From assembly GCA_045546255.1 (NCBI GenBank), contig JAZQCK010000015.1, positions 1-64,000 on the forward strand: 64,000 nt of DNA, written 5' to 3'. This DNA is from RGIG5612 sp045546255. GTDB taxonomy: Bacteria; Bacillota; Clostridia; Lachnospirales; Lachnospiraceae. Position numbers and translations under genes: made by a program. Shown piece by piece: positions 52,878 through 62,083 of this stretch (its first letter is position 1; each line of letters begins with the position of its first letter). A model generated the notes under the pieces. It had not been told where the DNA came from and did no database searches. It worked only from the letters and a program-made list of their open reading frames with translations.

Positions 52878-53957
52878 TTATCTTTGAGTGGAATCAGTAA
52901 GCTCCGTCAGGAACATCGCATCCCCGAACGAGAAGAAACGGTAGCGCTCCTTGATCGCTTCCTGATAAGCATTCAAAATGATCTCGCGGGAAGAGAAGGC
53001 ACTGACCAGCATGACCAAAGTCGACTCTGGAAGATGGAAGTTGGTGATCAGGCAGTCAGTGATCTTAAACTGATAGCCCGGGTAGATAAAGATATCGGTC
53101 CAGCCGGAAGAAGCACTCATTTTTCCATCGGCTGATGCCGCAGATTCCAGTGTTCTTGTGGAAGTGGTTCCGACGCAGATGATACGTCCGCCTTCCGCTT
53201 TCGTCTGGTTGATCGCATCTGCAGCTTCCTGGGTCACGATATAGTATTCGGAATGCATCTTATGGTCTAAAATGTTTTCCTCTTTCACGGGGCGGAACGT
53301 TCCGAGCCCGACGTGAAGCGTCACGCGGGCGATCCGGATTCCGCTTTCTTCAATTTTCTTCAGCAATTCATTTGTGAAATGAAGACCTGCAGTCGGAGCG
53401 GCAGCGCTGCCGTCATGCTCTGCATAAACGGTCTGATAGCGGTTTTTGTCTTTCAGTTGATGCGTGATATATGGAGGGAGCGGCATCTGACCGAGCCGGT
53501 CTAAAATCTCCTCAAAAATCCCATCAAAGGAAAAACGGATAATGCGGTTTCCGTCATCTAAGACATCAATGATCTCGCCCTCGAGAATCGCGTCTGTTTG
53601 AGAATCAGCTTTGCTTAAAGCTTCGCCAAAATAAAACTGATGTCCGATGCGGCATTTCTTTCCCGGTTTAACAATACACTCCCAGTCAGTATCGGTCTTT
53701 CTTGTAAGAAGCAGGATCTCGACCATTGCACCGGTATCTTTTCGGGTTCCGAAAAGACGTGCCGGAATGACCTTGGTGTCATTGATCACAAGGCAGTCTC
53801 CGGGGCGCAGGTAGTCCGTAATATTCCGGAACACATCATGCTTCAGCTGCCCGCTTTTTTTATCCACCACAAGAAGTCTGGAAGACGAGCGGTCTTCTAA
53901 CGGATCCTGTGCGATCAGCTCTTTTGGTAAGTCATAATAAAAATCGTGTAAGTTCAT
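52878..53957 (-). CDS. queA: S-adenosylmethionine:tRNA ribosyltransferase-isomerase
   Basis: QueA adds the cyclopentene-ring precursor to 7-aminomethyl-7-deazaguanine in tRNA, a late queuosine step. It is 359 residues from the ATG at 53957 and matches the family: LHDFYYDLPKELIAQDPLED, DTKVIPARLFG, GSAAAPTAGLHFT, HVGLGTFRPV and FHLPESTLVMLVSAF. An in-frame TTG at 54005 would add 16 residues that do not look like QueA. There is no ribosome site before the ATG; an extended -10 lies only 7 bases upstream, which suggests a leaderless mRNA. No other queuosine gene is in the window. Confidence 0.94.
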   Translation of the reverse strand: MNLHDFYYDLPKELIAQDPLEDRSSSRLLVVDKKSGQLKHDVFRNITDYLRPGDCLVINDTKVIPARLFGTRKDTGAMVEILLLTRKTDTDWECIVKPGKKCRIGHQFYFGEALSKADSQTDAILEGEIIDVLDDGNRIIRFSFDGIFEEILDRLGQMPLPPYITHQLKDKNRYQTVYAEHDGSAAAPTAGLHFTNELLKKIEESGIRIARVTLHVGLGTFRPVKEENILDHKMHSEYYIVTQEAADAINQTKAEGGRIICVGTTSTRTLESAASADGKMSASSGWTDIFIYPGYQFKITDCLITNFHLPESTLVMLVSAFSSREIILNAYQEAIKERYRFFSFGDAMFLTELTDSTQR

Positions 53958-53964
53958 GTTTGGT

Positions 53965-53973
53965 ATTCTAACA
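53965..53973 (-). promoter_or_regulatory. Extended -10 of queA, leaderless
   Basis: On the minus strand TGTTAGAAT fits an extended -10 (TGn then TAGAAT). Seven bases separate it from the ATG at 53957. No clear -35 is visible. Confidence 0.45.
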
Positions 53974-54104
53974 CATAATCCGTTTTTCACCAGCTTTTTC
54001 CGCAAATTCCTTTATTTTAAGCATGTTTATTTCATTGCGGCTAGGTTGGAATCATGCTATCATTAATCAGTTAAAGGTACATCACTCGTCAGGAGGTAAT
54101 GGGG

Positions 54105-56129
54105 ATGTTTTTCAATGATTTAATCTGGATGGCAAAAAACGAAAATCCAATTTATCTGCTCCCGAAAATGGCAAACCGCCACGGGCTCGTGACAGGCGCT
54201 ACCGGAACAGGAAAGACGATCACGATTAAAGTGATGGCAGAGGCATTCTCAGATGCAGGTGTTCCGGTCTTTCTTTCTGATATCAAAGGCGACCTGACCG
54301 GCATGAGTGTTCCGGGAAACAACACCGAAGATATGCAGAAGAGAATTGAAAAGTTCGGTCTGGCAGAGGCCGGATGGGAATATAAACCTTATCCGACCAC
54401 TTACTGGGATGTGTTCGGAAAGAAAGGTACACCGATCCGTGCTACGGTTTCTGAAATGGGACCGATGCTGCTTTCCAGACTGATGGGTCTTTCGGATGTG
54501 CAGGAAGGAATCCTTACGATCATCTTTAAGATCGCAGATGATCAAAATCTTTTGATTTTAGATTTGAAGGATCTCCGTGCTGTCGTTCAGGCAGTCGGTG
54601 ATAATGCAGCAGACTATAAAACCTCCTACGGAAATATTACGACCGCTAGTATCGGTGCAATTCAAAGAGGCCTCTTAAGACTCGAAGAGCAGGGCGCAAA
54701 CCAGTTCTTCGGAGAACCGGCGCTGGATATTAAAGACTGGCTCCGTACAGATGCTGATGGCAGAGGCATGGTAAATGTCTTAAACTGCGAGCAGCTCTTT
54801 CAAATGCCGGATCTTTATGCAGCCTTCCTCCTTTGGATGCTGTCAGAGTTATATGAAACCTTACCGGAAGTCGGTGATCTGGAAAAACCAAAGATCGTCT
54901 TTTTCTTCGATGAGGCACATATCCTCTTTGATCTGGACTCGAAAGAGCTTTTGAGCAAAGTTGAGCAGGTTGTGCGTCTGATCCGTTCCAAAGGTGTTGG
55001 CGTTTATTTCATCAGCCAGAGCCCGACAGATATTCCGAACAGCGTATTAGGACAGCTTGGAAATAAGATTCAGCATGCGTTAAGAGCCTATACTCCGGCT
55101 GATCAGAAAGCTGTCAAAGCAGCAGCACAGAGTTTCGTTGTGAATCCGGAGTTTAAGACAGAAGAGGCGATCACCCAGCTTGGAACTGGTGAGGCTCTGG
55201 TCTCTTTCCTGGATGAAAAGGGCGCACCGTCTATGGTACAGAGAGCTAAGATCCTTCCGCCTCAGAGCCTTATGGGAGGCTGTGAGGAAGCCCTCCTTCA
55301 GCAGTCTGTGGCAACCAGCGATATGGGTGTAAAATATAATGTCGCATATGACAGAGAATCCGCATATGAACTTCTGACTGGAAAGAGTGCACAGGGAGTC
55401 GTTCTTCCGGATGCAGCTAGTAGCGCAGCTGTTCAGCCAAGCGTCATGGCCCAGCAGCAAGCCTATGCGCAGCAGGCCCAAACGGTAGCACAGGCGCAGG
55501 CAGCACAGTATGCACAGCAGCAGACAGTGACTCCACAGCCGGCTCCGGCAGAAGGACTTTGGGACTGCAAATGCGGACAGACCGGGAACCCGGGTAATTT
55601 CTGCATGCAATGCGGACAGCCTAGAAATCAGGGCTTTGCACCGGGAACGGCGCCTTCCATCAGCAGTCAGGCTGTGATTGATAACTCTGCAATTATGGGA
55701 GGCCCAAGCGGAACCATGGCGGCAAGCATGGTTTCACAGCCGGCAGCGCAAGCAGCAGCTGAGGAGCCGACAGGTCCTTCCTTAGTTCAGGCACAAGCAG
55801 CGCAGAGAGAAGCGGCGGCACAGGAAGCAGCCGGAGAACAGGCGCAGGCAGTAGAGCCTTCCTTGGTCCAATCTGCACAGGCTGAGGCACAAGGTACAAC
55901 GACTCTGACTGAAAAAGAACTTGAGCAGATGAAGAAGGATGCAGTAAAAGAAGCGAAAGAGCAACTGAAAGCGGAAAAAGAAGCTGAGAAAGCCGCTAAA
56001 GAGGCTGCAAAGAAAAAAGAAAAACAGAAACAGAAACTCCAAAAGGCAGCGACGGACGTATTGACCAGTGCCGGAAAAACAGCGGCGAATAAATTAGTTC
56101 GCGGAATCCTTGGAAATCTGTTAAAATAA
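54105..56129 (+). CDS. HerA-like helicase/ATPase (DUF853 family, YjgR-like)
   Basis: A 674-residue P-loop ATPase of the FtsK/HerA superfamily; the cellular role of this family is not established. Walker A is GATGTGKT (Lys37) and Walker B is KIVFFFDEAHILF (Asp269, Glu270). The segment GVGVYFISQSPTDIPNSVLG is typical of HerA-like proteins. After about residue 440 there is an Ala/Gln-rich linker, a four-cysteine zinc ribbon (Cys488, 490, 500, 503), another low-complexity linker, and a Lys/Glu-rich helix ending in KLVRGILGNLLK. The ATG at 54105 is 8 bases after AGGAGG; the ATG at 54099 is too close. It is followed by thrS 33 bases later. Confidence 0.85.
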   Translation: MFFNDLIWMAKNENPIYLLPKMANRHGLVTGATGTGKTITIKVMAEAFSDAGVPVFLSDIKGDLTGMSVPGNNTEDMQKRIEKFGLAEAGWEYKPYPTTYWDVFGKKGTPIRATVSEMGPMLLSRLMGLSDVQEGILTIIFKIADDQNLLILDLKDLRAVVQAVGDNAADYKTSYGNITTASIGAIQRGLLRLEEQGANQFFGEPALDIKDWLRTDADGRGMVNVLNCEQLFQMPDLYAAFLLWMLSELYETLPEVGDLEKPKIVFFFDEAHILFDLDSKELLSKVEQVVRLIRSKGVGVYFISQSPTDIPNSVLGQLGNKIQHALRAYTPADQKAVKAAAQSFVVNPEFKTEEAITQLGTGEALVSFLDEKGAPSMVQRAKILPPQSLMGGCEEALLQQSVATSDMGVKYNVAYDRESAYELLTGKSAQGVVLPDAASSAAVQPSVMAQQQAYAQQAQTVAQAQAAQYAQQQTVTPQPAPAEGLWDCKCGQTGNPGNFCMQCGQPRNQGFAPGTAPSISSQAVIDNSAIMGGPSGTMAASMVSQPAAQAAAEEPTGPSLVQAQAAQREAAAQEAAGEQAQAVEPSLVQSAQAEAQGTTTLTEKELEQMKKDAVKEAKEQLKAEKEAEKAAKEAAKKKEKQKQKLQKAATDVLTSAGKTAANKLVRGILGNLLK

Positions 56130-56162
56130 CACTCTATGAAAAATGACAGGAGCAAAAAGTAA

Positions 56163-57950
56163 ATGAAAATTCTTTACAATGACGGACAAGTGGGCGAATG
56201 CCCTGAAGAACTGGAACTTGAAGTACTGCGTCATTCCGCAGCGCATATCATGGCACAGGCTGTAAGCCGTTTATATCCGGAGGCGAAGTTCGCTTACGGA
56301 CCGGCAACGGAAAAAGGCTTTCACTATGATATCGATCTGGGCGATAAGACCTTAAGCGATGATGATCTTCCGGAAATCGAAAAAGAGATGCAGAAGATCG
56401 TGAAGGAAAACCTTCCGTTCAAGGTTTATCCGCTTCCTCGCAACGAGGCCATTGCGCTGATGAAGGAGCGCGGAGAGAAGTATAAAGTGGAACACATTGA
56501 TGATCTTCCTGAAGATGCCGTGATCACCTTCTATCAGCAGGGTGACTATATTGATATGTGTAAAGGTCCGCACCTTTGCTATACCAAAGCATTAAAGGCC
56601 TTCCATCTGACGGCTGTTTCCGGTGCATACTGGAAAAATGACCAGAAAAACAAAATGCTGACACGCTTGAACGGTGTCGCATTCCATACGAAAGAAGAAC
56701 TTGCTAAATACGAAGAGCAGGTGAAAGAAGCAAAAGCAAGAGACCACCGCAAGATCGGAAGAGAAATGCAGCTCTTCATGACAGACGATCTGATTGGAAA
56801 AGGACTTCCAATGTTCCTTCCAAGAGGATATACGATCTGGCAGCAGCTCGAAGACTATATCAAAGACAAAGAGCGTATGCAGGGTTATCAGCATGTTTTA
56901 ACTCCATGTGTTGGAACAGTTGATCTTTATAAGACCAGCGGACACTGGGATCATTATAAAGAGAATATGTTCCCGGTCATGGAACTGGAAGAAGACCGCT
57001 TTGTTTTAAGACCGATGAACTGCCCGCATCATATGATGATCTATGCAAACCAGCTTCATTCCTACAGAGACCTTCCGATCCGTATCGGTGAGATCGCTCA
57101 TGACTTCCGTTTCGAGCCGAGTGGAACCTTAAAAGGTATTGAAAGAGGACGCCACTTCTGCCAAAACGATGCGCATCTCTTTGTGACGCCGGAGCAGATC
57201 AAAGATGAGGTCAGCGCTGTAGTCGATATGATCTTTGATGTCTATAAAGATTTCGGCATTACAGATTACCGATGTGTACTGTCTCTGCGTGATCCGGATG
57301 ATAAAGTAAAATACCATCAGGATGATGAAATGTGGGAGCATGCAGAAAGTGCTTTAAGAGAAGTTTTAAGAGAACTGAATATTGACTTTACAGAAGAAAT
57401 CGGTGAGGCGGCTTTCTACGGACCGAAGCTCGACGTGAATGTTCAGCCTGCAGTCGGAGCAGAGTACACACTTTCCACCTGCCAGTTGGATTTCTGTCTT
57501 CCGGCAAAATTTGACCTCAAGTATGTGGATAAAGATGGTACAGAGAAGACTCCGGTCGTTCTTCACCGTGCAATCTTGGGAAGCCTTGACCGCTTCATGG
57601 CATACATGATCGAAGAGACGAAAGGCGTGTTCCCGGTATGGCTGGCACCGCTTCAGGTTAAAGTCCTTCCGGTATCTGAAAAGAGCCTGGACTATGCAAC
57701 CAACGTCTATAGAGCGCTCAAGATGGCACGTATCCGCGTGGAACTCGATGATAGAAACGAAAAGATCGGCTATAAGATCCGTGCTGCACGCCAGGATGAT
57801 AAAGTGCCTTACATGATCATCGTCGGCGAAAAAGAAGCTGCAGACGGAACTGTTTCCGTTCGTGATCGTGCAACGGATCAGACAGAATCTTTCGAAAAAG
57901 TGGAAGACTTTATTGAGAAGCTTCAGCAGGAAATTAAAGACAGAAAATAG
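56163..57950 (+). CDS. thrS: Threonyl-tRNA synthetase lacking the TGS domain
   Basis: The enzyme charges tRNA-Thr. The 595-residue protein begins almost at once with the editing domain (HSAAHIMAQAV, and the Cys of YIDMCKGPHLCY). The usual N-terminal TGS domain of about 60 residues is absent and there is no room for it, since the preceding gene stops 33 bases upstream. The catalytic core has the zinc ligands in MNCPHHMM, QNDAHLF and VLHRAILGS, and the anticodon domain follows from about residue 495. The ATG is 11 bases after AGGAG. No T-box is visible upstream. Confidence 0.92.
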   Translation: MKILYNDGQVGECPEELELEVLRHSAAHIMAQAVSRLYPEAKFAYGPATEKGFHYDIDLGDKTLSDDDLPEIEKEMQKIVKENLPFKVYPLPRNEAIALMKERGEKYKVEHIDDLPEDAVITFYQQGDYIDMCKGPHLCYTKALKAFHLTAVSGAYWKNDQKNKMLTRLNGVAFHTKEELAKYEEQVKEAKARDHRKIGREMQLFMTDDLIGKGLPMFLPRGYTIWQQLEDYIKDKERMQGYQHVLTPCVGTVDLYKTSGHWDHYKENMFPVMELEEDRFVLRPMNCPHHMMIYANQLHSYRDLPIRIGEIAHDFRFEPSGTLKGIERGRHFCQNDAHLFVTPEQIKDEVSAVVDMIFDVYKDFGITDYRCVLSLRDPDDKVKYHQDDEMWEHAESALREVLRELNIDFTEEIGEAAFYGPKLDVNVQPAVGAEYTLSTCQLDFCLPAKFDLKYVDKDGTEKTPVVLHRAILGSLDRFMAYMIEETKGVFPVWLAPLQVKVLPVSEKSLDYATNVYRALKMARIRVELDDRNEKIGYKIRAARQDDKVPYMIIVGEKEAADGTVSVRDRATDQTESFEKVEDFIEKLQQEIKDRK

Positions 57951-57976
57951 TCCTGATCCTACATTCACATAAACAC

Positions 57977-58009
57977 AAAAGTCACTTCTTTCAGGAAGTG
58001 ACTTTTTGG
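57977..58009 (+). terminator. thrS terminator
   Basis: AAAAGTCACTTC pairs with GAAGTGACTTTTT around a short loop; the T-run is part of the stem and continues past it. Confidence 0.9.
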
Positions 58010-58041
58010 TTAAAAAATGCTTTAGTTTCAATGCATTTTCA

Positions 58042-58070
58042 TTGAATCTAAGATATGCTTGTGCTAAAAT
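58042..58070 (+). promoter_or_regulatory. leuS promoter
   Basis: TTGAAT (58042-58047), 17 bases, TAAAAT (58065-58070) with TGC before the -10. It gives a leader of only about 30 bases, too short for a T-box. Confidence 0.7.
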
Positions 58071-58107
58071 ATTTCGGAATGTTTTTAAGTATAGAAAGGT
58101 ACGACAA

Positions 58108-60525
58108 ATGAAAGCGACGTATAACCACAAAGAAATCGAAAAGAAATGGCATGACATTTGGGAAGAACATCCGGTCAATGTCGATGACGGTAAAAAAGAA
58201 AAGTATTACTGTCTGGATATGTTCCCATATCCATCCGGATCCGGACTTCATGTCGGCCACTGGAGAGGATACGTAATAAGTGATGTCTGGAGCAGATATA
58301 AACTGATGCAGGGATATTACCTGATTCACCCAATGGGATGGGATGCGTTTGGTCTTCCTGCGGAAAACTATGCGATCAAGATGGGAATCCATCCGTCTGT
58401 ATCTACTGCTTCCAATATTTCCAATATCAAGCGCCAGATCAATCAGATCGCGGCAATCTATGATTGGGACAGAGAAGTGAACACCACAGATCCTGATTTT
58501 TATAAGTGGACCCAGTGGATCTTTGTACAGATGTTTAAGAAAGGTTTGGCATACGAGAAAGAGATGCCGATCAACTGGTGTCCTTCCTGCAAGACTGGTC
58601 TTGCAAACGAAGAAGTCGTTGATGGTAAATGCGAACGTTGCGGTGCGGAGGTTACAAAGAAAAACCTGAAGCAGTGGATGCTCAAGATCACAGCTTATGC
58701 GGACAGATTACTGGATGACCTTAAGACACTTGACTGGCCGGAAAAGGTCATCAAGATGCAGACGGAGTGGATTGGAAAATCCTTCGGTGCAGAGATCGAC
58801 TTTGCGGTTGATGGATCAGATAAAAAGATCACGGTCTACACAACCAGACCGGATACCCTATACGGTGCAACCTTTATGGTGTTAGCTCCTGAGTATGAAG
58901 GAGCAGCAGATCTTGCAACTCCGGACAGAAAAGCAGAAGTAGAAGATTATATCTTTAAGACTTCTATGAAGTCTTCGGTAGACCGTCTTCAGGACAAAGA
59001 AAAGACCGGTGTCTTCACGGGAAGCTATGCGATCAACCCGCTCAACAACGAGAAAGTTCCAATCTGGCTGGCAGATTATGTACTGGCAGATTATGGTACC
59101 GGTGCGATCATGTGCGTACCTGCTCATGACGACAGAGATTTTGAGTTCGCAACGAAATTTGATCTGCCGATTATTCAGGTCATCAGTCCGGACGGAAAAG
59201 AGCAGAATCCTTTGACAGAAGCCTATACACAGCCTGGTATCGTCATCAATTCTGGTGAATGGAATGGAAGAAAATCCGATGAACTGAAAAAGAACGCTCC
59301 GGAAGAGATCGAGAACAAGGGCATCGGAACAAAGAAAGTAAACTACAAGCTGCGTGACTGGGTCTTCAGCCGTCAGCGTTACTGGGGCGAGCCAATTCCG
59401 ATCGTTCACTGCCCGGATTGTGGCTGCGTTCCGGTTCCGGAAGAAGAGCTTCCGCTGACTCTTCCGGAAGTAGAAAAATACGAGCCGACAGGAACCGGCG
59501 AATCTCCGCTTGCTGCAATCAGTGAGTGGGTGAACACGACTTGTCCACAGTGCGGAAAAGCTGCAAAACGTGAAACGAACACAATGCCGCAGTGGGCCGG
59601 ATCTTCCTGGTATTTCCTGCGTTATGTTGATCCGCACAACAAAGAAAAATTAGTCGATAGAGAAGTTGCTGATAAGTATCTTCCAGTTGATATGTATATC
59701 GGTGGTGTAGAGCATGCGGTACTGCATTTGCTGTATTCCCGCTTCTATACAAAATTCTTAAATGATATCGGCGTTGTTGATTTCAATGAGCCGTTTAAGA
59801 AACTGTTCAACCAGGGTATGATCACCGGTAAGAACGGAATCAAGATGAGTAAGTCCAAAGGAAATGTCGTATCTCCGGACGACCTTGTAAGAGATTACGG
59901 CTGCGACTCCTTAAGAATGTACGAGCTTTTTGTCGGACCTCCGGAACTCGACAGCGAATGGGATGAAAGAGGAATCGACGGAGTATACCGCTTCTTAAGC
60001 CGTTTCTATACACTGGCTCAGAACAGCCTTGAAGCAAATGTTGCTCCGACAGATGAGATGATCAAGCTTCGCAACAAGCTGATCCGTGATATCACAAAGA
60101 GACTGGAGAACTTCAGCCTGAATACTGTCATCAGCGGATTCATGGAATATAACAACAAGCTGCAGGATGTGGCTAAGACTGCGGGCGGCATCGATAAAGA
60201 GACAATCGAAGCATATATCAAGCTTCTTGCACCGTTCGCACCACATGTTGCAGAAGAACTTTGGGCTGACTATGGTCATGAAGAAAGCGTCTTCCATGCA
60301 GCTGGCGGATGGCCTGAGTATGATGAAGAGCTTTGCAAGGATGATGAAATTGAAATCGGAGTTCAGGTCAATGGCAAGGTCCGCGGAACCGTGAAACTTC
60401 CGGTCGATGTCAGCAAAGAAGATGCGCTTGCCATGGCAAAAGAAGTCCTTGGCGATAAGCTCTCCGGAAACATTGTGAAAGAGATCTATGTTCCGGGCAA
60501 GATCATCAATATTGTGGTGAAATAA
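58108..60525 (+). CDS. leuS: Leucyl-tRNA synthetase
   Basis: A class I synthetase that charges tRNA-Leu. It is 805 residues. The ATP motif is HVGH in SGSGLHVGHWRGY and the second is KMSKS in NGIKMSKSKGN. The CP1 editing domain shows TTRPDTLYGATFMV and GTGAIMCVPAHDDRDFEFA. A zinc site is seen in CPSCKTGLANEEVVDGKCERC. The ATG at 58108 follows GAAAGG by 9 bases; the frame is open upstream to 58006 but that part covers the promoter. Its substrate tRNA-Leu(TAA) is at 871. Confidence 0.96.
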   Translation: MKATYNHKEIEKKWHDIWEEHPVNVDDGKKEKYYCLDMFPYPSGSGLHVGHWRGYVISDVWSRYKLMQGYYLIHPMGWDAFGLPAENYAIKMGIHPSVSTASNISNIKRQINQIAAIYDWDREVNTTDPDFYKWTQWIFVQMFKKGLAYEKEMPINWCPSCKTGLANEEVVDGKCERCGAEVTKKNLKQWMLKITAYADRLLDDLKTLDWPEKVIKMQTEWIGKSFGAEIDFAVDGSDKKITVYTTRPDTLYGATFMVLAPEYEGAADLATPDRKAEVEDYIFKTSMKSSVDRLQDKEKTGVFTGSYAINPLNNEKVPIWLADYVLADYGTGAIMCVPAHDDRDFEFATKFDLPIIQVISPDGKEQNPLTEAYTQPGIVINSGEWNGRKSDELKKNAPEEIENKGIGTKKVNYKLRDWVFSRQRYWGEPIPIVHCPDCGCVPVPEEELPLTLPEVEKYEPTGTGESPLAAISEWVNTTCPQCGKAAKRETNTMPQWAGSSWYFLRYVDPHNKEKLVDREVADKYLPVDMYIGGVEHAVLHLLYSRFYTKFLNDIGVVDFNEPFKKLFNQGMITGKNGIKMSKSKGNVVSPDDLVRDYGCDSLRMYELFVGPPELDSEWDERGIDGVYRFLSRFYTLAQNSLEANVAPTDEMIKLRNKLIRDITKRLENFSLNTVISGFMEYNNKLQDVAKTAGGIDKETIEAYIKLLAPFAPHVAEELWADYGHEESVFHAAGGWPEYDEELCKDDEIEIGVQVNGKVRGTVKLPVDVSKEDALAMAKEVLGDKLSGNIVKEIYVPGKIINIVVK

Positions 60526-60548
60526 AAAGTAGTGATAAATTAGAGCTG

Positions 60549-60785
60549 TTTGACGCTGTGGAGTTACCTTTTTGTGACTATGAACGAGTCGTATTGCTTC
60601 TTGCTTTTTGCGAAGAATTTTTAAGGCAAATGCTTCGGAATACAGGTCCGGAAAGCATTTAGGAGCACGAGAAAAGATTCATCAAGAAGCTTTTCGAGTT
60701 GCTCCGGCCGCTAAAAAATTCGGAGCAAAAGCTTAGAAGCACAGACGAGCGAATCGGAGCAAAAAGATAATACCACAGCGTCAAA
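60549..60785. repeat. 237-bp element with inverted-repeat ends and inner hairpins
   Basis: The ends are a perfect 13-base inverted repeat, TTTGACGCTGTGG (60549-60561) and CCACAGCGTCAAA (60773-60785), extendable to 26 bases with three mismatches. Inside are several hairpins: aaatgctt/aagcattt (60628-60660), GAGCA-CGAGAAAAG with CTTTTCG-TTGCTC (60663-60704), and TTGCTCCG/CGGAGCAA (60699-60728). The string tcggagcaaaa occurs twice. No open frame of note and no obvious target duplication. It ends 14 bases before the next start codon. Confidence 0.8.
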
Positions 60786-60799
60786 TATAAGTAATTAAT

Positions 60800-62056
60800 A
60801 TGTTAATTATACAAATTGTTGTTATTGTTATATTGCTTGTCCTGTCGGCTTTCTTTTCCTCTTCGGAGACTGCGCTGACTACGATTTCTCCGCACCGCCT
60901 CAGGATGCTTGTGGATGCGGACGTCAAGCATGCAAAAACGCTGGAAAAGATTCTGGATAAAAAAGATAAGATGCTGAGCGTTATCCTGATCTGCAACAAC
61001 ATCGTTAATCTGACAGCTTCTGCAATGACGACAGTCGTTTTTCAAAAACTCCTGGGCTCAAAACTGATCGGAATCGGAACCGGTATCTTAACTTTACTCG
61101 TTCTGATCTTTGGAGAGATTGCGCCGAAAACAATGGCGACCTATCGGGCAGAGCGGATCGGACTAACCTTTGCGCCACTGATCCATGTTCTGATGATCGT
61201 ATTTACACCAATCGCGGCCGCGATCAATTTTCTTGCCGGAGGTGTTATCCGGCTGTTTGGCATTAGAAAGACAGATAAACCGGAGTCTTATACAGAAAAC
61301 GAGATCCGTTCCATCGTGGAAGTCAGCCATGAAGAAGGCGTAACGACAAGCGATGAAAAAGAGATCATAAACAACGTATTCGATTTTACGGACACTACGG
61401 TACGGGAGGTCATGGTTCCGAGAATCCATGTGACGGCGATCGAGCAGGATTCGACCTACGAAGAACTCATGAATGTCTTCAAGGAGGACCACTTCACCCG
61501 TCTTCCGGTCTATGATGAAGAGGAAGATAAACTGATCGGCATCGTAAATGTCAAAGACCTGGTCTTCTATGATCCGGAAAAGATCAGCAGTTTTCAAGTT
61601 GCTGATATTATGCGCGAGATTCATTATACCTATGACGGAAAACATCTTTCGGAACTCCTGCACGAGATGAAAGCATCCAGAGAAAGCATGATGGCGGTCA
61701 TGGATGAGTATGGGGATACGATCGGTATTGTTACGATGGAGGACCTTTTAGAGGAAATCGTTGGTGATATCCGAGATGAATACGACGAGAATGAAGAAAA
61801 CGAATTCCGAAAGATCGGCGAGAACGAGTATTTAATCGAAGGCCACGTCAGTCTGGAAGACATCAACGACCGTTTGGGAACAGAACTGGAATCGGAAGAT
61901 TATGATTCGATCGGAGGCCTCTTGATCGAGTGTCTGGGACGGCTGCCGGAAGAAGGCGACACAGCGTTCACGGACGAGGTATCAATCAAGGCAGAAAAGG
62001 TGGATAAAACAAAGATCGAGCAGATCCGCCTGAAACTTCAAAAGACAAAAGAATAA
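60800..62056 (+). CDS. CNNM/CBS-domain membrane protein (CorC/HlyC family)
   Basis: A 418-residue membrane protein likely involved in magnesium or other divalent ion export or homeostasis. The CNNM domain (1-170) has SSSETALTTISPHRL and the Pro/Lys motif IFGEIAPKTMA. Two CBS domains follow (about 195-310; VREVMVPRIHVTAI, RLPVYDEEEDKLIGIV), then a CorC_HlyC domain (EYLIEGHVSLEDINDRLG). The ATG at 60800 has no Shine-Dalgarno site. TATAAG at 60786-60791 could be a -10 box only 8 bases before it. A P-type ATPase gene follows. Confidence 0.9.
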   Translation: MLIIQIVVIVILLVLSAFFSSSETALTTISPHRLRMLVDADVKHAKTLEKILDKKDKMLSVILICNNIVNLTASAMTTVVFQKLLGSKLIGIGTGILTLLVLIFGEIAPKTMATYRAERIGLTFAPLIHVLMIVFTPIAAAINFLAGGVIRLFGIRKTDKPESYTENEIRSIVEVSHEEGVTTSDEKEIINNVFDFTDTTVREVMVPRIHVTAIEQDSTYEELMNVFKEDHFTRLPVYDEEEDKLIGIVNVKDLVFYDPEKISSFQVADIMREIHYTYDGKHLSELLHEMKASRESMMAVMDEYGDTIGIVTMEDLLEEIVGDIRDEYDENEENEFRKIGENEYLIEGHVSLEDINDRLGTELESEDYDSIGGLLIECLGRLPEEGDTAFTDEVSIKAEKVDKTKIEQIRLKLQKTKE

Positions 62057-62083
62057 CACAACATACAAATACAATAGTAACTT

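Noticed and set aside
54105..56129. HerA-NurA or similar defence system
   Set aside because: No nuclease or other defence gene is adjacent; the neighbours are queA and thrS, and the protein fits the DUF853 family.
60661..60785. Simple Rho-independent terminator for leuS
   Set aside because: Hairpins are present but none has a T-run, and the matching ends point to a larger element.
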